From Cytophagales bacterium (GTDB lineage: Bacteria; Bacteroidota; Bacteroidia; Cytophagales; Spirosomataceae), in the NCBI GenBank assembly GCA_024742395.1, contig JANSYO010000033.1, forward strand, positions 1-47,228: 47,228 bases of DNA. The letters are read 5' to 3'. How positions within the stretch are numbered: the stretch's first letter is position 1; each line of letters opens with the position of its first letter. A program made the translations under genes and the position numbers. Shown piece after piece: positions 42,617 through 47,228 of this stretch. The notes beneath the pieces were generated by a model, which was given only the letters and a program-made list of their open reading frames with translations, was not told the origin of the DNA and made no database searches.

Positions 42617-43564
42617 TTGACTACACGCACCGATTATCTGTATTCATATAAATACGATACTCACTATACAGAGCTTTGTAAACTGGAAATGAGGCAAGTC
42701 TTTGGATTTGAATCCAATGATAAAGTACTTTTTTCTAATAAAAAGGTGGATCCTTCTTCAAGTCCATTTATAAAGGGTAGAATGAAGGTGCTTTTTCAGG
42801 CGTCAGATTATTATGAACTACTATCAAAAGTAGAAAATGAAAACATTCATAAGGAAGATTTTGCCGTAGACTACATGATTTTGGAGGGGGATACCACAGC
42901 TTTCGATAAAAGGAGAATTATTCAGAAGGACTTCGGTTATAGAATTGAAGGTGAACCCGATTTTCAAAACCCAGGCATCGTTTTTGGTGTTTGCTTTTAT
43001 GATCAAGTCTGGTATTTTGGACTTTTGACTCATCATAATTCTAATTGGCAGAAGCACAATCAAAAACCTTGCTCATTTAGTAATTCGATAAGTATTAATA
43101 TCGCCAAATCATTGGTGAGTATGGCCTCTATGGGCAATAAGGACATAAAGCTTCTGGATGCTTGTTGCGGAGTAGGAACCATTATGTTAGAGGCTTCTTT
43201 TGCAGGAATAGACATTGAAGGATGCGATATCAATTGGCGAGCCTGTAAACACAGCAGAGAAAACCTTGAGTTTTTTCATTACAAGGCCAAAGTTTACAGG
43301 TCTGACATCAAAGAACTAAAGAAAACGTATGACGCAGCAATCGTAGATTTACCCTACAATTTGTACTCTTATTCCAATGACGATATAGCCCTAAATATTA
43401 TTGAGTCTACGGCTCAACTAAGCCATCGTATCATTGTGGTATCCATTGCAGATATAGAAGAAATACTTCACTCATCAGGCCTGAAAATATTGGATTACTG
43501 TACGGTAGAAAAAAAAGGTAAATCAACATTCTCCAGAAAACTATGGGTTTGTGAAAGAGGGTAA
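42617..43564 (+). CDS. Trm11-like N2-guanine RNA methyltransferase
   Basis: A 315-residue class I methyltransferase. The start is TTG 42617; no ATG is near, and the early residues (YLYSYKYDTHYTELCKLEMR) fit the family's usual N-terminus. The first 150 residues are a THUMP-like RNA-binding half. The catalytic half has LLDACCGVGTIMLEASFAGI (SAM motif I), GCDIN and motif IV as DLPYNLYS (Asp244), where DPPY is usual. Family members methylate the exocyclic N2 of guanosine 10 or similar positions in tRNA. Bacterial members are poorly studied. Confidence 0.85.
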   Translation: MTTRTDYLYSYKYDTHYTELCKLEMRQVFGFESNDKVLFSNKKVDPSSSPFIKGRMKVLFQASDYYELLSKVENENIHKEDFAVDYMILEGDTTAFDKRRIIQKDFGYRIEGEPDFQNPGIVFGVCFYDQVWYFGLLTHHNSNWQKHNQKPCSFSNSISINIAKSLVSMASMGNKDIKLLDACCGVGTIMLEASFAGIDIEGCDINWRACKHSRENLEFFHYKAKVYRSDIKELKKTYDAAIVDLPYNLYSYSNDDIALNIIESTAQLSHRIIVVSIADIEEILHSSGLKILDYCTVEKKGKSTFSRKLWVCERG

Positions 43565-43606
43565 CTGTTTGATTGCTATCTCTATATTAAATATTGTTAA
43601 TAGGTG

Positions 43607-43633
43607 ATTATTTATTGTTTATCAATAAATAAT
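43607..43633. promoter_or_regulatory. AT-rich 11-base palindrome over the DUF2975-XRE promoter
   Basis: ATTATTTATTG (43607-43617) and its exact reverse complement CAATAAATAAT (43623-43633) flank a 5-base spacer TTTAT. The left arm includes the TTG of the -33 element, so a protein bound here would compete with RNA polymerase. The XRE protein encoded in the operon is the obvious candidate binder. Confidence 0.55.
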
Positions 43634-43645
43634 GATTGATATTTG
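43615..43645 (+). promoter_or_regulatory. Promoter of the DUF2975-XRE operon
   Basis: TTG (43615-43617), 20 bases, then GATATTTG (43638-43645), which differs from TAnnTTTG in one base. The expected leader before ATG 43673 is about 20 bases. Confidence 0.55.
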
Positions 43646-43672
43646 TCTATCACTTAAAACGAATAATTTCTT

Positions 43673-44230
43673 ATGGAGATTAAAATTAGCACTCAGCAGG
43701 TTTTAAACGTATTGAAGGTAATTGCCTGGATTATTTTTATCGGCTTGTGTATAGATGCAGGTGGACTAATAGTCAATTCATTTATTACCTTATTTGTCAA
43801 TTCTCAGGCAGTAAATAATTTCTGGATAGATTCAGAATATTTTTCAGAGCTACTATCATTTGACCGCGGTAATTTCATTGTCATAGCCATACTTATGATT
43901 ATTGTGGCAGTCTTGAAGTCATTCGTGTTTTACTTAATTGTAAAACTGTTTTCAGAAAATCAACTAAATTTCATGCAGCCTTTTAGTGTGCCACTTCGGC
44001 AATTCATTAAGAATCTGGTGTATTTGTCTTTAGCCATTGGTATTTTTTCCTTCTACGGAATGAGGTATACAATTTGGCTCTCTTCAAAAGGCATGTCAGA
44101 AGCTAATCTTCAAGAATTGAATATTGCAGGGGCAGATGTTTGGATATTTATGGCGGTCATACTTTTTGTAATTGTTCAGATAGTCAAACGGGGAATAGAA
44201 ATTCAAACCGAAAACGAATTAACCGTTTAG
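43673..44230 (+). CDS. DUF2975 membrane protein
   Basis: A 185-residue inner-membrane protein with four hydrophobic segments (VIAWIIFIGLCIDAGGLIV; FIVIAILMIIVAVLKSFVFY; LVYLSLAIGIFSFYG; VWIFMAVILFVIVQIV). This is the pattern of DUF2975, a family that is usually encoded next to a small XRE-type regulator, as here. It is likely the membrane partner or target of that regulator. Function is unknown. The stop is 2 bases before the regulator ATG. Confidence 0.9.
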   Translation: MEIKISTQQVLNVLKVIAWIIFIGLCIDAGGLIVNSFITLFVNSQAVNNFWIDSEYFSELLSFDRGNFIVIAILMIIVAVLKSFVFYLIVKLFSENQLNFMQPFSVPLRQFIKNLVYLSLAIGIFSFYGMRYTIWLSSKGMSEANLQELNIAGADVWIFMAVILFVIVQIVKRGIEIQTENELTV

Positions 44231-44232
44231 TC

Positions 44233-44436
44233 ATGCCTATTATAGTAAATTTAGATGTTATGATGGCTAAGCGAAAAATGTCACTCAATGAGCTATCTGA
44301 AAAAGTAGGGGTGACCGTATCTAATCTTTCCATCCTTAAAACAGGAAAGGCTAAGGCTGTACGTTTTAGTACACTTGAGGCTATTTGCGAGGTCCTTGAC
44401 TGTCAGCCCGGGGATATTTTGGAATATGAGAATTAA
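44233..44436 (+). CDS. Small XRE-family regulator (YozG-like)
   Basis: A 67-residue helix-turn-helix protein starting at ATG 44233, two bases after the DUF2975 stop; the longer frame back to 44140 overlaps that gene. It consists of an XRE domain only: MSLNELSEKVGVTVSNLSIL is the HTH, followed by KTGKAKAVRFSTLEAICEVL and CQPGDILEYE, the typical ending of this family. It has no separate effector domain. A role in repressing its own operon through the upstream palindrome is probable. Confidence 0.93.
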   Translation: MPIIVNLDVMMAKRKMSLNELSEKVGVTVSNLSILKTGKAKAVRFSTLEAICEVLDCQPGDILEYEN

Positions 44437-44480
44437 AAAAAGGTAGTCCAGATGTTTTGACATAACATTTAGACTACCTT
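44435..44480 (-). terminator. Long hairpin between convergent genes
   Basis: AAGGTAGTC (44440-44448) pairs with GACTACCTT (44472-44480), and an inner AGATGTT/AACATTT arm extends the stem to about 17 pairs with one mismatch and one G-T pair. Seven A residues on the left become a T run on the minus strand, so it mainly terminates the BNR-repeat gene; it may also slow plus-strand transcripts. Confidence 0.8.
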
Positions 44481-44495
44481 AAATTATGTCAGTTA

Positions 44496-46877
44496 TTAAT
44501 TGGAACAGCCACCAATTTTTGCTTCAAAATTTTCCATTGACCCGGCTTGAAAACCTGGGTTTAGTAATATATGTTCACCCGCAAAGTATTTTGTACCGGT
44601 TGCCACATTAGCTTCACTTGTAATCGTTTTTTCTGCCTGGTATTCATTGGCAGTGATATTCCCTGCATGGCTAATGTTAATAGGACAAATTTTCAGGCTG
44701 GTTTCCCAAATACCTCTTCCATAGGTAGCTACCCGTATTTTGCCTGCTTCTTTGGCTATGTCTATCTCACTTATTTGAACCTCAGGTAAACCTGTTCCAA
44801 ATAATAGCCAGCTAGGATTACTCTGGTTTTTGTAATAAACCCCAATGGTCATACCTACCAGTACTTCTTCATTAGAATCATCATTTACAATTACGCTACT
44901 GGCTGAAAGGGAAGGCAGTCCCGTAGAAACATTGGTGTATGTAGCTCCATAATCTGTAGACATAACTAGTGGGGTAGAGGCAGAGCCCATTGCTACATAA
45001 ATTTTCCCTGGTTCACTGGGCTTAACAGCAATATCATTAATATAACTAGGGTAATTAATGGTGGTCCAGCTAGTACCACCATTTTTTGTTACGTAAAGCC
45101 TATTATTAATGGAAGCATAGATTACGTCTGGGTTTGAGTACGAAATAGCCATGTCATTAAAATAGCCTACATACCCCAAAGGGGCAGAAATGTTAGTCCA
45201 GCTGGTCCCCATGTCAGTAGATTTAAAGATGTAATTATATCCACCATAAATTGTAGAACTATCTGTAGGATGCCATAAAAGGGGTGTAACCCAATTTCCA
45301 GGTCCCGGAGTAGTAATATTTACACTTGAATTGCCGCCATTAATTGTTTTATTCAAACCGCCATTTTGAATAGCTCCAATAATAATTTGATCATTTTTTG
45401 GGTTAATGATGTTCTCCATTCCATCTGCACCCAGCCAGTCAACAAATGTGCCACTGGCCTGTCGTACGATAGTTCCGTTGTCTTGTGACCCACCAGACAT
45501 AATTAAAGCATTGGTGGGGCTGTTTGCTATTCTGTACAGCTGCTTAATACTTAGGCCTGCTGATAAGTCAGTCCAGTTAAAGCCATTATCAAATGATTTA
45601 TAAATACCGCCATCGCTACCGGAGTATATGGTATTCCCTACCCATTCTAGGGCATGAACATCAGCATGGTTGTATCCTTTAGTGTTAGGGTAAAACCACT
45701 CTGTTAATTGTTCAAAGGCTAAACCGCCATCAGTAGATCTCCAACAAATAATTCCTGCAATTATGAGTTCGTTAGCGTTGGTTGGGTTTACAGTTATAGC
45801 CATATCATACCATGCTTGACCTCCATATTGAAATCCGGTGTAGCCAAAATAGTTTGTTCCTTGAGTATAGTCTCCAATGATTTGCGTAGAGAATGTTTGT
45901 CCTGAGTCTGTACTCTTCAAAAGTCTCCCAAAACCTGATCCCGCTGACTGTACCACATACAGAACAGACGGATTTTGAGGAGAAACACCTAACATAGTTC
46001 TTTCATCGGATAATACTGACCCGGCACCAACAGAAGACCAGTTATTACCACCGTCACTTGATTTTAGCACTCCGCCATAACCCGATGCGTAAACAATTGA
46101 TGAATTTCCAGGCTTGAACTCAATATCATGAACATCATATGAAGAAGCGGTTTGCGTCCATGTGGTACCACCATTAGTTGAAAGATGAACGCCATAAAAG
46201 CCTGCGGCAAGAATCCGATTACTGTTAGAAGGATCCACAATGATCTTTTTTATATAATTAGGACCAATTCCGGTATTCTGCCATGTACTTCCAGCATTGA
46301 TACTTTTTATTATACCCGCATTCTGAAGGGCTGCGTAAATAATGTTCGGATTATTTGGATCCATGCATAAATTATAAATATTCATTTTCTCATACTCATT
46401 AAAAAAGGGAACCCAATTTTGAGCATGGTCTGTGGTTTTCCATATTCCTCCACCCGGAGATGAGACATAGACGATATTGGTGTCTACTGGATTAACTAGT
46501 ACACTTGTTACTCTTCCTACACCGGGGTTCCAGCTTGTGGTACGATTAAAGGTTTTTGGGCCCAGTTCCACCCAAGTGGTATTTCCGGTACTTTTAATCA
46601 TTTTGCTTGTTGCTATCTGATAAGCTACCTTTTCTTCTTGTCTGGTTCTTAGATAACCTTTATGATTTAGGTGAAGACGGCTATCGAACTTCCATCTTTC
46701 AAAATGCTTTCTTTCTTTAACCGCCGTATCTCCTTTATTAATAAGGTAATTTTCGGCACTGTCTACTCTTACATCAAAGGTTAGATCATTATTATTTAAA
46801 ATGTCAAACACATTTCTTTGGGCATTTGATAAATGGCAAAAAAGTAGAAGAGTAATGAGCTTAAGTATTCTTTTCAT
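44496..46877 (-). CDS. Large secreted BNR/sortilin-like repeat protein with C-terminal coathanger-type module
   Basis: A 793-residue exported protein (signal peptide ending HLSNAQ). About a dozen BNR/Asp-box repeats fill residues 105-710, each with a blade ending like GGIWKTTDHAQNW, STNGGTTWT, KSSDGGNNWS, KSTDMGTSWT or TKNGGTSWT, which form two beta-propellers similar to VPS10/sortilin and xyloglucanase-type folds. The last 60 residues (ITSEANVATGT, then IGGC near the end) fit a Bacteroidota C-terminal module with GF-x-A and A-x-I-x-x-C features. No catalytic acids of GH74 could be confirmed, so it may bind rather than cut. Confidence 0.88.
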   Translation of the reverse strand: MKRILKLITLLLFCHLSNAQRNVFDILNNNDLTFDVRVDSAENYLINKGDTAVKERKHFERWKFDSRLHLNHKGYLRTRQEEKVAYQIATSKMIKSTGNTTWVELGPKTFNRTTSWNPGVGRVTSVLVNPVDTNIVYVSSPGGGIWKTTDHAQNWVPFFNEYEKMNIYNLCMDPNNPNIIYAALQNAGIIKSINAGSTWQNTGIGPNYIKKIIVDPSNSNRILAAGFYGVHLSTNGGTTWTQTASSYDVHDIEFKPGNSSIVYASGYGGVLKSSDGGNNWSSVGAGSVLSDERTMLGVSPQNPSVLYVVQSAGSGFGRLLKSTDSGQTFSTQIIGDYTQGTNYFGYTGFQYGGQAWYDMAITVNPTNANELIIAGIICWRSTDGGLAFEQLTEWFYPNTKGYNHADVHALEWVGNTIYSGSDGGIYKSFDNGFNWTDLSAGLSIKQLYRIANSPTNALIMSGGSQDNGTIVRQASGTFVDWLGADGMENIINPKNDQIIIGAIQNGGLNKTINGGNSSVNITTPGPGNWVTPLLWHPTDSSTIYGGYNYIFKSTDMGTSWTNISAPLGYVGYFNDMAISYSNPDVIYASINNRLYVTKNGGTSWTTINYPSYINDIAVKPSEPGKIYVAMGSASTPLVMSTDYGATYTNVSTGLPSLSASSVIVNDDSNEEVLVGMTIGVYYKNQSNPSWLLFGTGLPEVQISEIDIAKEAGKIRVATYGRGIWETSLKICPINISHAGNITANEYQAEKTITSEANVATGTKYFAGEHILLNPGFQAGSMENFEAKIGGCSN

Positions 46878-46924
46878 AGAAGCTGAAAGGAAGAGTTTTG
46901 AGGAGTTAATTGTGTTATGAATTC

Positions 46925-46954
46925 CTAAAGTAGCCCGACACTATCTGAAATCAA
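46925..46954 (-). promoter_or_regulatory. Possible promoter of the BNR-repeat gene
   Basis: On the minus strand TACTTTAG (46925-46932; one mismatch to TAnnTTTG) is preceded after 19 bases by TTG (46952-46954). The leader to ATG 46877 would be about 40 bases. Confidence 0.4.
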
Positions 46955-47032
46955 TGAGATAATTGTTTTTATTATTATTCGGTAAATTCGAATACTTAAT
47001 GGTCCTATTTTAAAAAAAGAAAAGGATAGTGG

Positions 47033-47053
47033 TTTAGCCTTAAACGGGCTAAA
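47033..47053 (-). terminator. Weak terminator of the partial right-edge gene
   Basis: A 7-base stem TTTAGCC / GGCTAAA with a 7-base loop, followed on the minus strand by a pyrimidine-rich tract (CCTTTTCTTTTTTT after a few bases). It lies about 35 bases past the stop codon of the gene that enters from the right. Confidence 0.35.
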
Positions 47054-47088
47054 GGAGCTTTTCAAAAGTGTTTTATGTGGATGTTATT

Positions 47089-47228
47089 TTAATAATCGCA
47101 AACTTTAATTTCAGCTTTTATTGGTAAAGCCCCGTAAATTAATGTACCAGGCATGAATTCGATTCTTTTTTCGGAGAACAGGTCAGTTTGTGATTCAAGT
47201 TGTGTATTTACCAATATTTCAGAAGACG
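47089..47228 (-). CDS. C-terminal end of a secreted protein with coathanger-like tail, partial
   Basis: The last 46 codons of a gene entering from the right edge, ending at TAA 47089-47091. The visible residues (LESQTDLFSEKRIEFMPGTL, then ALPIKAEIKVCDY) parallel the tail of the neighbouring BNR-repeat protein: a Ser/Thr-rich lead, a strand with PGT (PGF in the neighbour), and a terminal A-x-I-x-x-C. This suggests a second secreted protein of similar export type. The rest of the gene is outside the window. Confidence 0.6.
   Translation of the reverse strand, partial: SSEILVNTQLESQTDLFSEKRIEFMPGTLIYGALPIKAEIKVCDY

Overview
The window looks like a chromosomal segment of a member of the Bacteroidota, most likely Cytophagales. 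The base composition is AT-rich and few genes have a strong Shine-Dalgarno sequence. Several promoters fit the Bacteroidota pattern (TTG, about 19-20 bases, then TAnnTTTG). Family markers agree: a CzcA pump fused to its outer-membrane partner, DUF3822, a C-terminal module typical of Bacteroidota secreted proteins, and many short lipoprotein signals. The exact genus cannot be read from the sequence. I see no rRNA, tRNA, CRISPR array, insertion sequence or prophage.

Bases 1-13,200 are a carbohydrate-acid region. It opens with the 3' part of a DUF1537 sugar-acid kinase gene, an Asp/Glu racemase-like gene and a bile-acid/sodium symporter-type transporter, closely packed. On the other strand is an isomerase-like secreted protein that seems to be split from its signal peptide by a frameshift. 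Then comes a tight four-gene operon (4648-9731): GH105 unsaturated uronyl hydrolase, GntP-type permease, galactarate dehydratase (GarD) and 5-dehydro-4-deoxyglucarate dehydratase. Facing it are a GH28 polygalacturonase, a beta-propeller secreted protein and a small lipoprotein. Together they suggest pectin breakdown with the sugar acid routed through the oxidative galactarate pathway. Uronate dehydrogenase, the semialdehyde dehydrogenase and SusC/SusD are not in the window. The edge of this region holds short tandem repeats and a gene remnant, signs of past rearrangement.

Bases 13,200-27,700 are mostly housekeeping or ordinary genes: two secreted proteins of unknown role, RidA, a Crp-like regulator, UvrC, a NUDIX / DUF3822 / 46-residue membrane protein chain, a RecD-like helicase, CorA, a methyltransferase, a 2-hydroxyacid dehydrogenase with an unknown partner, an M28 lipoprotein peptidase and a GT2 glycosyltransferase.

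Bases 27,900-33,870 are a heavy-metal efflux locus: small His-rich exported protein, CzcA-CzcC fusion pump, CzcB-type adaptor. Bases 33,870-47,228 hold an AlkD-like protein with a terminator against its start codon, two membrane proteins, a divergent Rrf2 / RsmB-type pair sharing a promoter region, DUF2071, a Gfo/Idh/MocA oxidoreductase, an esterase, a Trm11-like methyltransferase, a DUF2975-XRE operon with a palindrome over its promoter, and a large BNR-repeat secreted protein. The C-terminal end of another protein with a similar tail enters at the right edge.

No wholly new system is evident. The most promising places for something new are the DUF1537/one-cysteine racemase/transporter set, the oxidative galactarate operon with its unknown partners, the small coupled membrane protein, and the self-contained DUF2975-XRE operon.
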